A stretch of DNA of 64,000 nucleotides from an uncultured Verrucomicrobiota bacterium (lineage in GTDB: Bacteria > Verrucomicrobiota > Kiritimatiellia > SS1-B-03-39 > UBA6053). Below are positions 53,422-62,321 of the stretch, piece after piece; positions within the stretch are counted from its first letter, which is position 1, and each line of letters opens with the position of its first letter. The translations under genes and the position numbers were made by a program. The DNA lies in NCBI GenBank assembly GCA_937127435.1, contig CAKZLZ010000034.1:55991-119990 (forward strand). Direction: 5' to 3'. The notes under the pieces were generated by a model that saw only the letters and a program-made list of their open reading frames with translations, ran no database searches and was not told where the DNA came from.

Positions 53422-53817
53422 ATGAATAATTCTTCCAAACGATCTAAAGAAGCTTTTACTTTAATTGAAGTAATGCTGGTCGTCATGATTCTCGGCGTGC
53501 TCGCTGCGGTCGCGATCAGCAATCTTGATATTGGTAAAAAAAGTGACGACACCCGCCGCACCGCCACCAAAGTTTTAATGGGCCAACTTTCCGGCGCGAT
53601 CGACAGCTACTACCTCGATGTCGGCAAGATGCCCTCCAATCTGGATGCCCTGGTCTCAGACCCCGGTGCCCGCAACTGGAACGGTCCCTATTTAAAGAAA
53701 ATGAAACCGGATGCCTGGGGGGATCCCTTCACCTACAGTGCCAGCGGAAGAAAATATGAAATCCGCTCCAATGCGGGTGGTACCGAGGAGGGGCCCATCT
53801 CCAGCGATGATCTTTAA
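53422..53817 (+). CDS. gspG: Type II secretion major pseudopilin GspG
   Basis: 131 residues. The prepilin signature is EAFTLIEVMLVVMILGVLAAV, so cleavage is before Phe at residue 12. The usual Gly at position -1 is replaced by Ala. The mature protein has a hydrophobic helix, then a C-terminal region with DAWGDPFTYSASGRKYEIRS and an acidic end, as in calcium-binding GspG. The start has GGAG in its leader. The gspH start overlaps its last 11 bases. Confidence 0.93.
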   Translation: MNNSSKRSKEAFTLIEVMLVVMILGVLAAVAISNLDIGKKSDDTRRTATKVLMGQLSGAIDSYYLDVGKMPSNLDALVSDPGARNWNGPYLKKMKPDAWGDPFTYSASGRKYEIRSNAGGTEEGPISSDDL

Positions 53818-54340
53818 GCCCGCAAAGTACCACGGGTTTACCCTGCTGGAAATATTATTGGTGGTTTTGGTGATTGGTATCGCCACAGCCGCCTTCCTGC
53901 CTGTGGCCATGAAAAATGTGGAAAGCGCCCGCACCCGGTCCGCGGTCCGCGAGATCATTTCTCTCAACCGCTATGCCCGCGCCCGCTCCATTTTAGACCG
54001 GAAACCCACCGCCGTGGTCTACAACACCGGCCAGGATAAACTGCAACTTCTCTCCCTCCCCACCCAACGCGACACCGAAGGGGAAACCCTGTTCGGCACA
54101 GTGACCGAGGACGACAACGGCGCCTCCTCCACCATGGAGATAATCCGTGACCGTCCCCTCCCTAAATACGTCAGGGTCACCGAAGTCACCGGCGCGGAAA
54201 AAGAGGAAGACGGGTATTTCGTCATCTACGAAGAGAGCGGCATCACCTTTTCACACCAGGTCATCGTCAGCGCACCCAACGGACAAAAGCGGGGCATCAA
54301 TGTCAACGGTCTCACCGGGGAGATCTCTCTTGATTACTGA
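53807..54340 (+). CDS. gspH: Type II secretion minor pseudopilin GspH-like
   Basis: 177 residues from the ATG at 53807; longer forms from 53711 read antigenic parts of gspG in another frame and are rejected. The leader peptide ends KYHG, cleaved before FTLLEILLVVLVIGIATAA. The body has ARTRSAVREIISLNRYARARSI, typical of GspH, and a beta-rich C-terminus (NVNGLTGEISLDY). It overlaps gspG by 11 bases and gspI by about 11 bases, so it is translated as part of the pseudopilin set. Confidence 0.87.
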   Translation: MIFKPAKYHGFTLLEILLVVLVIGIATAAFLPVAMKNVESARTRSAVREIISLNRYARARSILDRKPTAVVYNTGQDKLQLLSLPTQRDTEGETLFGTVTEDDNGASSTMEIIRDRPLPKYVRVTEVTGAEKEEDGYFVIYEESGITFSHQVIVSAPNGQKRGINVNGLTGEISLDY

Positions 54341-54761
54341 TCGCAACCAGCGCAATGGATTCACCCTCATCGAAGTCATGTTGGCCGTACTCATTTTGGG
54401 TATGTCTCTCACCATCTTCTTTTCCACCACCAGTCAGGGTGTGGCCGTGGCGGTGCAGGCACGGGAATACCAAATTTCCAGAGAGATGCTGAGCGAACTG
54501 ACCTTGCGGGAACCCCTGGACCTTGAAGAACTGGAGGAAGGCGTGATCCGCGGATCCTTCACCCACCCCGAACACGGACGGGTTTCCTGGACCCGTACCG
54601 TCGAAATCGAAGGCAAAGAAGAAGATCAGTTTTTCCGCTTAACCACCGAGGTTTCCCGCGGAGACGGCCAGGGCGCACTGCACGAATCTATCGAAACTTT
54701 TCTACATCAGCCTTCCGCTATACGTGGTGGATGGGTACAGGAGCCATTTGATGAGTACTAA
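54330..54761 (+). CDS. gspI: Type II secretion minor pseudopilin GspI-like
   Basis: 143 residues with a TTG start at 54330, supported by GGGGAG seven bases before and by a normal short leader (ITDRNQRNG before FTLIEVMLAVLILGM). The ATG at 54300 or 54147 would give an abnormal leader made from the gspH reading frame. The mature part has the expected small alpha/beta layout (SREMLSELTLREPLDLEELEEG, then RVSWTRTVEIEGKEED). Its stop codon overlaps the gspL start (TAATG). Confidence 0.85.
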   Translation: MITDRNQRNGFTLIEVMLAVLILGMSLTIFFSTTSQGVAVAVQAREYQISREMLSELTLREPLDLEELEEGVIRGSFTHPEHGRVSWTRTVEIEGKEEDQFFRLTTEVSRGDGQGALHESIETFLHQPSAIRGGWVQEPFDEY

Positions 54762-56122
54762 TGTTCAGCAAGGAGCCCGGCGTGGCTGAAACATTCCTTA
54801 CCAGCCTTCTGGTACATCAGCAGGGATGCGAGATGACCCAATTGTCCGACGACAAATCCGGGGAATCCGTCTCTGCCCGTGAAGCAGGAGATGCGGCCGG
54901 CTCCCTCAAAGCACTTTGCGCTCAACATGCACCCACCGGTAAAATTGAAAGTGCTTTGCCTGCCGGGAAAGTCATGATGATGGTCCTCACTCTTCCCGCC
55001 ACCAGCGAAAGTGAAATTGACGGCATGGTGCAGCTGCAGGCGGAAGAGATCTCCCCCTTTCCTCCTGAACGCACCTGCGTGTCCTGGGAAAAACTCGAAG
55101 AGCACCCCCCCCGAACCAAAGTGCTCATGGCACTCACCGCCCGAAAAGAACTGGATGGACTGCAAACCCTGCTCGCAACCCAGGGGTGGTTGCCACAACG
55201 GGTGGATGTGGATATTCTGGGATGGCTGGAACTCTTAAACGCCGAAGCTTTTCTGGCCGCAGACCAAGACGCTTTGGTGCTTATCCTTCAAGGCGATAAC
55301 AGTTATGTGGTCGCTTGGCATAAAGGGTACCCCTGCCTCATCCGCAGCATGCTTCAGGCCCGCACCTTTTCCGCGCAAACTCTCCGCGAAGAGTTGAGCA
55401 TGTTGTCACTGTCCCTGGATACTGATTTTGATCTGACCGACCCTCAGACCTTGCAAATTTGGTTTGACGGGGATGCCCCGGATTGGGCCGCAGAGTCCGT
55501 CGAAGGCTGGACATTTGATCTCCATCCGCTCGATCAACTCCCGCCCCTCACCCTTGGTCTGGCGCAACGCGGTGTCAGAGGCGCCCGAATGGATTTGTCC
55601 CCGCAGATTTGGAAAGAAGAGGCCGCCAAAAGAAAAGCACAAAAGAAAATTCTCCGCACCACTCTCAGCGCCGGCAGCGCCTGGTTAATTCTTATGCTGG
55701 GCTTTTTGGGCTGGGCACAATTCCGTCAATCCGGTTTGCGCCGCATCCAGAAAGAAAACCGCTTAAACGCTGCCGCGGTCGAAGACGTCCAGGATCTGGC
55801 AGCTCAGGTCCGCTCCCTCACCCAATTCACCGACCGCAGCAGCAGCGCCCTGGAAACCATGCTTATGCTGGCCAAAGCCACCCCGGGAAGCGGGAATTTG
55901 GTGATTGAGGATTATCGTTACGAAAAAGAAGAAGGGATCACCTTCAATGGCACCACCGCCGGAGATGTGCAACCCTTCTACCAGTTTCTGGAAGACCTCT
56001 CCACCGCAAAACAACTCCGGGTCAAAAGTTATGATCTCAAGGAAGGGAGACGCGGATTCAGCTTTCAAGTGGAAGCGGTCTGGTCCTGGATCCAGGAAGA
56101 TGAGGAGGAGGAAAATCCGTGA
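54761..56122 (+). CDS. Type II secretion GspL-like (PilM-PilN fusion type) protein
   Basis: 453 residues. The N-terminal 290 residues have a divergent actin-like cytoplasmic domain (VMMMVLTLPATSESEIDGMVQLQAEE). A transmembrane helix is at about 305-324 (AGSAWLILMLGFLGWAQF). The C-terminal part is a periplasmic ferredoxin-like domain (YRYEKEEGITFNGTT, FSFQVEAVWSW). This is the GspL arrangement, linking the ATPase to the pseudopilus platform. The start overlaps the gspI stop. The sequence is divergent, so the gene symbol is left blank. Confidence 0.75.
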   Translation: MFSKEPGVAETFLTSLLVHQQGCEMTQLSDDKSGESVSAREAGDAAGSLKALCAQHAPTGKIESALPAGKVMMMVLTLPATSESEIDGMVQLQAEEISPFPPERTCVSWEKLEEHPPRTKVLMALTARKELDGLQTLLATQGWLPQRVDVDILGWLELLNAEAFLAADQDALVLILQGDNSYVVAWHKGYPCLIRSMLQARTFSAQTLREELSMLSLSLDTDFDLTDPQTLQIWFDGDAPDWAAESVEGWTFDLHPLDQLPPLTLGLAQRGVRGARMDLSPQIWKEEAAKRKAQKKILRTTLSAGSAWLILMLGFLGWAQFRQSGLRRIQKENRLNAAAVEDVQDLAAQVRSLTQFTDRSSSALETMLMLAKATPGSGNLVIEDYRYEKEEGITFNGTTAGDVQPFYQFLEDLSTAKQLRVKSYDLKEGRRGFSFQVEAVWSWIQEDEEEENP

Positions 56123-56718
56123 AAAAATTAAATGCACGGGAAATGCGTCTGAGCCTCATCACTGCCGGGGTTATTCTGCTCGGACTCAGTTACCAGATTC
56201 TCAACAGTCAACTCACCCGCCTGAAAGGTCTCAAGCGTCAAGAACTCAGTGCCCGGGTGGAACGCAAACAGCAACAGGAACTGCTGGCACAAAAACCCGA
56301 ACTCATCGAAAAACTTTCCACCGTTAAAGGGCAGCTCCCCCGCCATAAAGAGGGTCAGGATTTAAAATCCGAACTCGCCCGCCAGGTACAAAGCCTTGCC
56401 AACAAAAGCGGACTGCGTCTCACCGGCCTCACCCCGGATACGGAAATCTTTTTGGAAGAGCTCGATTTGTATCAGGCCGCGGTCCAATGCAGCTGGAGCG
56501 GAAGCTCAAAAAGCCTGGTCGCTTTCCTTTATCAGTTAAATGAACTGGGGGCCGTGGCGGATATCCGCGATCTGCGCCTCCGGAACCGCAGCGGCACCTC
56601 CAATGCCCTCAGCGGAACCTTCGTATTAGATTTTGTGTACTCCCGCGTCCCCCCGGCAGAGATCGAAACCGGAGTTGACAGCCTGCCCGAACCCGTAGAC
56701 AATCCACCAGCCCCATGA
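56119..56718 (+). CDS. Type II secretion GspM/PilO-like protein
   Basis: 199 residues starting at GTG 56119 (after GAGGAGGAGGAAAA). One N-terminal transmembrane helix (LSLITAGVILLGLSYQIL, about 11-28), a helical coiled-coil region (LKRQELSARVERKQQQELL), then a ferredoxin-like periplasmic domain (LTPDTEIFLEELDLYQAAVQCSW). It fits the GspM/PilO role of partnering the GspL-type protein. It overlaps the GspL-like gene by 4 bases (GTGA) and gspD by 4 bases (ATGA). Confidence 0.75.
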   Translation: MKKLNAREMRLSLITAGVILLGLSYQILNSQLTRLKGLKRQELSARVERKQQQELLAQKPELIEKLSTVKGQLPRHKEGQDLKSELARQVQSLANKSGLRLTGLTPDTEIFLEELDLYQAAVQCSWSGSSKSLVAFLYQLNELGAVADIRDLRLRNRSGTSNALSGTFVLDFVYSRVPPAEIETGVDSLPEPVDNPPAP

Positions 56719-58982
56719 AAACACTCATCTTTCTCTTTCTTATACTTCCCCTCTTTCTCAGGGCACAGGAACCCACACTCAAGCCGGATAGCGACTCGTC
56801 CTTTCTCAAGGCCGTACTCGACGATGAGGAAGGCGACAAGACCATGCAGGTCCGCTACCAAAATACCCAGTTGGATTTACTGCTTCAGGAAATTGGCAGC
56901 CGCACCGGCAAAGTGATTCTCCGGGATCCCGCCGTACAGGATGTCCCCATCACCCTGATCAGTAAAACCCCCATGAAAGTGAGTGAATTTCTTAAAGCGG
57001 CGGAGAGCTTGTTGGCCATGAACAACATCGCACTGGTCCCCTTCCGGGAGGACTTTATCAAAGTCGTGCCCCTGGCCGGCGTGGAACGGGCCGGTGCCCC
57101 CTTAAAACTTGATTCCGGGGAGGAGCAGGGAGACGAAGCACAGGTCATCAGCCAAATGATCACGCTCAAACATCTCGATTACAGCGAAGTGCAAAACCTG
57201 ATCACCGAACGCCTGAGTCAAAACGCAAAAGTTCAAGTGATGGAGCGGAACAACTCGCTGCTCATTACAGATACCCGTTCAAATATCGGCCGCATCCAGA
57301 AAATTTTAGGTGTACTGGACCGCCCCGCGGAAGTTCGGGAATCCGTAAAGATTTATCAACTCTCCAATGCCAATGCTACAGATATCAAAAGCCAGCTTGA
57401 AGTGTTGATTGAAGAAAGCCAACAAAATCAAAATACCGGCACGGGGACCCGCACCACCACCCGGGTGGCAGCACCGGTGACCCCGCGGGGCGTCATTCGC
57501 GCCGGAGGCAACAGTCCTGCAACCACGGCTTCAACCGAAGGCGGTTCCAGCGATACCGGCCCCGCCCCCGGATTGATTCAGGGCAATGTTCAAATTGTCG
57601 CTGACGAACGGACCAACGTACTGATCATCATCAGTCGTCCGGAAAATGATGATTTCTTCGCCGAGATGATTGCGGCTCTGGATAAAAAAGTAGACCCGGA
57701 AGTCATTGTCCGCATCCATAATTTGCAGTTTGCAGATGCAGAGGAAGTCTCCGCCACTTTAAACGAACTGATTGGTGCGGCATCCGCGGACAACGACGGA
57801 CCTGATGTGAGCAATGAACCCGCTACGGGAAATGTCCGCGGACAATCCGTACGTGACTTTATCCGTCAGGAAAACACGGCGGCGACCACAGCCAATAACA
57901 ACAACAACAACAACGAAACCAATGCCAACATTATCCAGATGGGGGAAAACACCCGGATTCTTGCCGATATCCGAACGAACTCCCTGATCCTCATGGGGCG
58001 CTCCAAAGATTTGGAAGTGATCGAAGATGTAATCCGTCAACTTGATATTATGTTGGCCCAGGTTGCCGTCCGGGCAGTGATTATGGAAGTCATTCTCAGC
58101 GACAACATTGCCTACGGGGTGGATTGGTTGCAGAGAACTCTGACCGTAAATGACGTCGAAAATGTGAACGGTGTGCCCATTCGCGAACCGGTATTTTCAT
58201 TTGCGGGCGGTCAACGGGTGGAGTCGAGTACTGATTTCACAGACCTCAGTGACGTGGGACTCGACCTGCCGGTAAATTCAGGGGGTCTGACCTACTTTTC
58301 CACCTTCTATGATTTCAATTTGGATGTCATCCTCCGACTGGCCCAGGGCAGTTCAGAAGCGAAAGTCATTGCCACCCCCATCATTATTACCACCGACAAT
58401 ACCGAAGCTTCGATCAAGGTCGGTGAACGCCGGGCAATTCCCACCACCACCGCCACCACCATTGGCGGATCGGTTCAGTCTTCATTTGAATACGAAAATA
58501 TCGGGCTGGATCTCACCGTCACTCCCCGAATCAATCCCCAGGGAGTGGTGATCATGGAAGTCACCCAAACCGCCGAAAACGTCGCGGGAAACACCATCAT
58601 TGACGGCAACGAAGTCCCCATCATTACTTCACGGGAACTCGAAGCCTCGGTGGCGATTCGCAGTGGAGGCACCCTCGCGCTGGGGGGACTGGTGCGCGAA
58701 GACAAACGGGATTCCGTATCCCAGGTCCCCATACTCGGCAGCATTCCAATTTTAGGTGCCCTCTTCCGCAGCACCAGCAAAGAAACCGTGCGCACCGAAT
58801 TGCTGGTGCTCATCAGCCCCGAAGTTTTGGTCTCCGCCGAAGAAGCGGAAAACCTCACCCGCCAATTGAAAAACGCCACCGAGCTTAAGGATGCCGATTG
58901 GTACCGCGGCTGGGAACTCCCTCCCCGTGAAGAATGGGAAATACAAACCGGGCCCGACGCCGGACCGGCTTCAATAAAATAA
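56715..58982 (+). CDS. gspD: Type II secretion outer-membrane secretin GspD
   Basis: 755 residues with a signal peptide (LFLRAQ, residues 12-17). N-terminal periplasmic domains: an N0-like region (43-118), N1 (about 142-200), N2 (about 205-240, then a Gly/Thr-rich linker), N3 (about 330-380). An Asn-rich linker (TTANNNNNNNETNAN, near 395) precedes the secretin core (about 440-735), ending with VPILGSIPILGALFRSTSKE and LLVLISPEVL. The oligomeric pore lets folded proteins cross the outer membrane. Its coding end is 5 bases from a convergent gene. No pilotin is identified. Confidence 0.94.
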   Translation: MKTLIFLFLILPLFLRAQEPTLKPDSDSSFLKAVLDDEEGDKTMQVRYQNTQLDLLLQEIGSRTGKVILRDPAVQDVPITLISKTPMKVSEFLKAAESLLAMNNIALVPFREDFIKVVPLAGVERAGAPLKLDSGEEQGDEAQVISQMITLKHLDYSEVQNLITERLSQNAKVQVMERNNSLLITDTRSNIGRIQKILGVLDRPAEVRESVKIYQLSNANATDIKSQLEVLIEESQQNQNTGTGTRTTTRVAAPVTPRGVIRAGGNSPATTASTEGGSSDTGPAPGLIQGNVQIVADERTNVLIIISRPENDDFFAEMIAALDKKVDPEVIVRIHNLQFADAEEVSATLNELIGAASADNDGPDVSNEPATGNVRGQSVRDFIRQENTAATTANNNNNNNETNANIIQMGENTRILADIRTNSLILMGRSKDLEVIEDVIRQLDIMLAQVAVRAVIMEVILSDNIAYGVDWLQRTLTVNDVENVNGVPIREPVFSFAGGQRVESSTDFTDLSDVGLDLPVNSGGLTYFSTFYDFNLDVILRLAQGSSEAKVIATPIIITTDNTEASIKVGERRAIPTTTATTIGGSVQSSFEYENIGLDLTVTPRINPQGVVIMEVTQTAENVAGNTIIDGNEVPIITSRELEASVAIRSGGTLALGGLVREDKRDSVSQVPILGSIPILGALFRSTSKETVRTELLVLISPEVLVSAEEAENLTRQLKNATELKDADWYRGWELPPREEWEIQTGPDAGPASIK

Positions 58983-58987
58983 ATCGG

Positions 58988-59848
58988 TTACTCTTCTTCA
59001 CCGGGCTGGTAGACTCTCCAGCGACGGCCCTTGACATCGAAAATAAATTTACTTTTTTCGAAGTCCTCAACGAGGTCCTTTGACACAACTTGAATGGAGA
59101 TCAGGGTCGGACTTAATTTTCGATAATAGATGTTCTCAAATTTCTCTTCAGGGAGATCAGGTACCCCCTGCGTTTTATCTAAACCGGAAGGGAAATCTTC
59201 CATTTGAACGGTTCGAAAACGGAAATCCTGATTTTCCAGTTCTTCAATATACAGCGATTTAAACGGACTGTGAACCTGTTGAATAATGCCCTGGTTATTT
59301 TTAATAATGTTGATTTTAAGATCGTCCCTCGAAAACACAGTTCCATCCGCCATAGTCATCGAAACAAATTGCCCGAAAGTGTCGGCATGAATATCTGCTG
59401 AAAACAAATATGTGGTTCCGGTTTTATCAATGATTTTATAATGGACCGGGTTGCGGCGTGTAGGGGCTCCCTCTGCATCTATCATGGTTAAGATCACATC
59501 GGCATAGTGGCGGTTGGACGATTTAATTCCGTTTTTATCCTTTTTGAAGGTAAACCAAATCTTGTTCCCTCCGGCAACCACCACAACCTTCTTCGGCATG
59601 CCTTCCGGTGTTTTCCCTTCTACAGAATGAATATGATATCTTCCGTAACGGACAAAAAGTCGTTTCGTCGAAATGACATCATTTCCGGGCAGTTCAGTCA
59701 TATGCATGACCTCAATAGAAATATTATATTTTTCACCGTAAACACCCCCAATAGGCGTCGCGCTTGTGACCCACTGGGCTTGCAGGCGACCGGCACCCAG
59801 CAAAAGAAATCCAACCAGAAGAGAGCTCTTAAATAACTTATTCATCAT
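58988..59848 (-). CDS. Hypothetical secreted protein
   Basis: 286 residues with a signal peptide (LLLGAGRLQAQ, cleavage near residue 25). No domain recognised. It is beta-rich with a charged C-terminal end (VYQPGEEE). Blocks such as GGNKIWFTFKKDKNGIKSSNRHYADVI and QVVSKDLVEDFEKSKFIFDVKGRRW suggest one or two beta-sandwich folds. It is 9 bases downstream of the larger secreted protein gene in the same orientation, so the two may function together. Confidence 0.65.
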   Translation of the reverse strand: MMNKLFKSSLLVGFLLLGAGRLQAQWVTSATPIGGVYGEKYNISIEVMHMTELPGNDVISTKRLFVRYGRYHIHSVEGKTPEGMPKKVVVVAGGNKIWFTFKKDKNGIKSSNRHYADVILTMIDAEGAPTRRNPVHYKIIDKTGTTYLFSADIHADTFGQFVSMTMADGTVFSRDDLKINIIKNNQGIIQQVHSPFKSLYIEELENQDFRFRTVQMEDFPSGLDKTQGVPDLPEEKFENIYYRKLSPTLISIQVVSKDLVEDFEKSKFIFDVKGRRWRVYQPGEEE

Positions 59849-59857
59849 TGTATACTA

Positions 59858-62176
59858 TCAGGGTTTAAAATCGATGGTGTGAACACTACGGGGTACCCAC
59901 TTTCCATTTTCAAAAATATGGACATTCAGTTCCAGCGGACCCGGTTTCCGGTCCGGCAGGGGCACGAAGTACAGCACGAATCCTGCATCGACCCGCCCGG
60001 GTTTAAAACGCATATCCGGAAGGTCATTGGCATTGTCATCACGGGCCAGCACATCCCCCACGCCATCCAACTTTCCGTCCCCCTGATCATCAATGTAAAC
60101 GGGCTGATTGTCTTCCAAATCGTATACCTCAATTCGCAAAGTCTCCGAGGCCACAATCCTGAAATCAAGTACCCCAGCCTCATCGGAAGGTTCCCGCTGT
60201 AAGGCCTGATACACCGGTACCAGATAAAAAGGGTTGTTCAAATAAGCCCCTGCATTGGTAAAATCCCCTTTGCCAAAACCGTCTCCCTTCACGAACGTCC
60301 AAACCGACTCAAGTCCTGCGCCCTGTTCAGGCTTCCAGCGCAAGGTCACATTCCCCCCGCCTTCTTCACGGCTGAAAGATTCCATGCTCAAAGTCAGCAG
60401 CCGACCGGGCTCCAGCACTATAGGTACTTCTGCTTTCTCCTGACCCGGATCTGAGCGGAAAGTGAGAAATAACGAAGCTTCGGTTTGCTCTGTAACCAGG
60501 TCCTGGGCCGGAGAAAGTTCCAAGTTTCCTTTCAATTGTTCATTTCCGGGATTGGCCAAAGTAAAATGACCAAAAGCCATGAAATCCTGCTGATGCAAAC
60601 TATGCATCGATTTCGGTTGCAGATCCACAGTCGCAACCGGGAGGTTCACTTTATATTCCCCCGACTCCTTGCCTTTGAAGGCAATGGGAAACTCTTCATT
60701 CGCTTCGGCTGGCTCCTCCACGACCGGAGATGGGGCCTGCTGCTGATTTTTTAATCCCATTTCGTATTGGGCCAAGGTCTGTTCCGCCAGGGCGGCCATG
60801 TCCGGCATCTGAAAAGCCTTATAAAGGCGGACAGCTTCTCTCTGGATGGCGCAGGCTTCTTCAAAACGTCCCTGCCAACTCAACCACCGGGCATACTTCT
60901 CATACAAAAAGGGTTCATAAATTTTAGTTCCCTTCTTCCGGTAAGATTCCAACAACTGCAGAAAAACTTCTTCGCTTTCCGGTCGGTTGTCCCCCTCCTG
61001 CATGATCATATCCAAATACATTTCCCAGTCCGCCTGCCAGAATTCGGGCTTTTCTTCAAAATACGTATTCATCATCTCCACTGCGAGGTCCCGTTGGTCA
61101 TTATTATAAAACCACCAAATACGACTTCGGGTATTCCATGCACTCATCGTACGGGTATTGAAGAAGCGGTTCTTTGCCATTTTATCAATGCGGGACTCTA
61201 AATACTCCAAGTCTTCCGGAACCTTTTTACCCAGGGCAGCCCGCCACCAAATCGCAGTCATCCCCCGCCGATAATGGGTGCCGTAATAATAGGAGGGCCG
61301 CTCTTCAATCACCCGTTCCAAATGCTCCAGGGCCATTTGTTCTTTTCCCTGCAACCACATTAATTCCGCCTGCATGGCAATGGCATCCGAATTCAGCCGC
61401 TCCAATTCCTGATGGTTGTGGGTATGCCAATGGTGTGGCTCCGCAGCCAATGCATCCGAAAATTGCTTAATCCATTCCGCATAAAGCATGGCCGACTTCC
61501 AGTCACCACGATAATAAGTTTGCTCCATCAGCTGTTCAAAAATATTCAGACGGCTGTAATCCAAATAGTCCCGGGCTGCCAAACGGGGAGCTTGTAATTG
61601 TTCTGAATACAACAGGGGGAAATCTTTATTTTTAAAGCCGGGAAAGGCCGGATGAATGTCTTGTGCGGTATCGGGATACTTTTTTAAATCATAATCGATA
61701 CCGAACTGATAGTTTGCCATACGCCGACCCGCCTGGGTCCACTTTTCCGCCTGGGCCAGCTTCCCCATGTCCCGGCTTAAACGTATAAGTATATTGTATA
61801 AAATGGCATCTGAGTAATTGGTTGATTCCCCACTTAAATCCCCATTGGTCGAATCTATAAAAATCCACTCATAAAGCGCATAACTAAACGCCAAATTTTT
61901 TACGTGGAGTTGAGACTCTTTCCACACATGTTCATAAATATTTTCGTCCCGGTACCCTTCTGCTGTCAATTTCGCTTTGAAAGCCGGTAGCTGTGCGATG
62001 GCCGCATCCAGACCTTCTTCCGCATACACCGAGATCACCTGCTCGCGCAAGGCGACCCGAATGGGATCGTTTTCAATATCATAGGTTTGTTCCGCGCCGT
62101 GGACACCGGCACTCAGAAACACAAACCATACAAACAGCCAAATAAACGAACGGGTTACTGCCAATTTCATATTCAT
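59858..62176 (-). CDS. Secreted TPR-like repeat protein, hypothetical
   Basis: 772 residues with a signal peptide (cleavage near VHGAEQ, residue 28). Residues about 60-470 are helical with TPR-like spacing (AMQAELMWLQGKEQMALEHLERVIEE, YEKYARWLSWQGRFEEACAIQREAV). A proline/glutamate linker (about 478-497) leads to a C-terminal beta region (about 500-772) with a calcium-like segment DDQGDGKLDGVGD and DDNANDLPD. An ATG two codons on is equally possible as start. It may organise a surface or periplasmic complex. The function is unknown. Confidence 0.68.
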   Translation of the reverse strand: MNMKLAVTRSFIWLFVWFVFLSAGVHGAEQTYDIENDPIRVALREQVISVYAEEGLDAAIAQLPAFKAKLTAEGYRDENIYEHVWKESQLHVKNLAFSYALYEWIFIDSTNGDLSGESTNYSDAILYNILIRLSRDMGKLAQAEKWTQAGRRMANYQFGIDYDLKKYPDTAQDIHPAFPGFKNKDFPLLYSEQLQAPRLAARDYLDYSRLNIFEQLMEQTYYRGDWKSAMLYAEWIKQFSDALAAEPHHWHTHNHQELERLNSDAIAMQAELMWLQGKEQMALEHLERVIEERPSYYYGTHYRRGMTAIWWRAALGKKVPEDLEYLESRIDKMAKNRFFNTRTMSAWNTRSRIWWFYNNDQRDLAVEMMNTYFEEKPEFWQADWEMYLDMIMQEGDNRPESEEVFLQLLESYRKKGTKIYEPFLYEKYARWLSWQGRFEEACAIQREAVRLYKAFQMPDMAALAEQTLAQYEMGLKNQQQAPSPVVEEPAEANEEFPIAFKGKESGEYKVNLPVATVDLQPKSMHSLHQQDFMAFGHFTLANPGNEQLKGNLELSPAQDLVTEQTEASLFLTFRSDPGQEKAEVPIVLEPGRLLTLSMESFSREEGGGNVTLRWKPEQGAGLESVWTFVKGDGFGKGDFTNAGAYLNNPFYLVPVYQALQREPSDEAGVLDFRIVASETLRIEVYDLEDNQPVYIDDQGDGKLDGVGDVLARDDNANDLPDMRFKPGRVDAGFVLYFVPLPDRKPGPLELNVHIFENGKWVPRSVHTIDFKP

Positions 62177-62321
62177 ACCTTGCCTTCCTTCCCGGAAAAA
62201 ATAATCTGATCAAACGTTATTAAGCAATAGCCCCCCCGAATCTTCAATCCAATTCCATGCTGAATTTCTTCTGTCCACTTGCCCCCCCTTTTCCCGGGGC
62301 AGGAAAATCTGCGCTCAAAAA

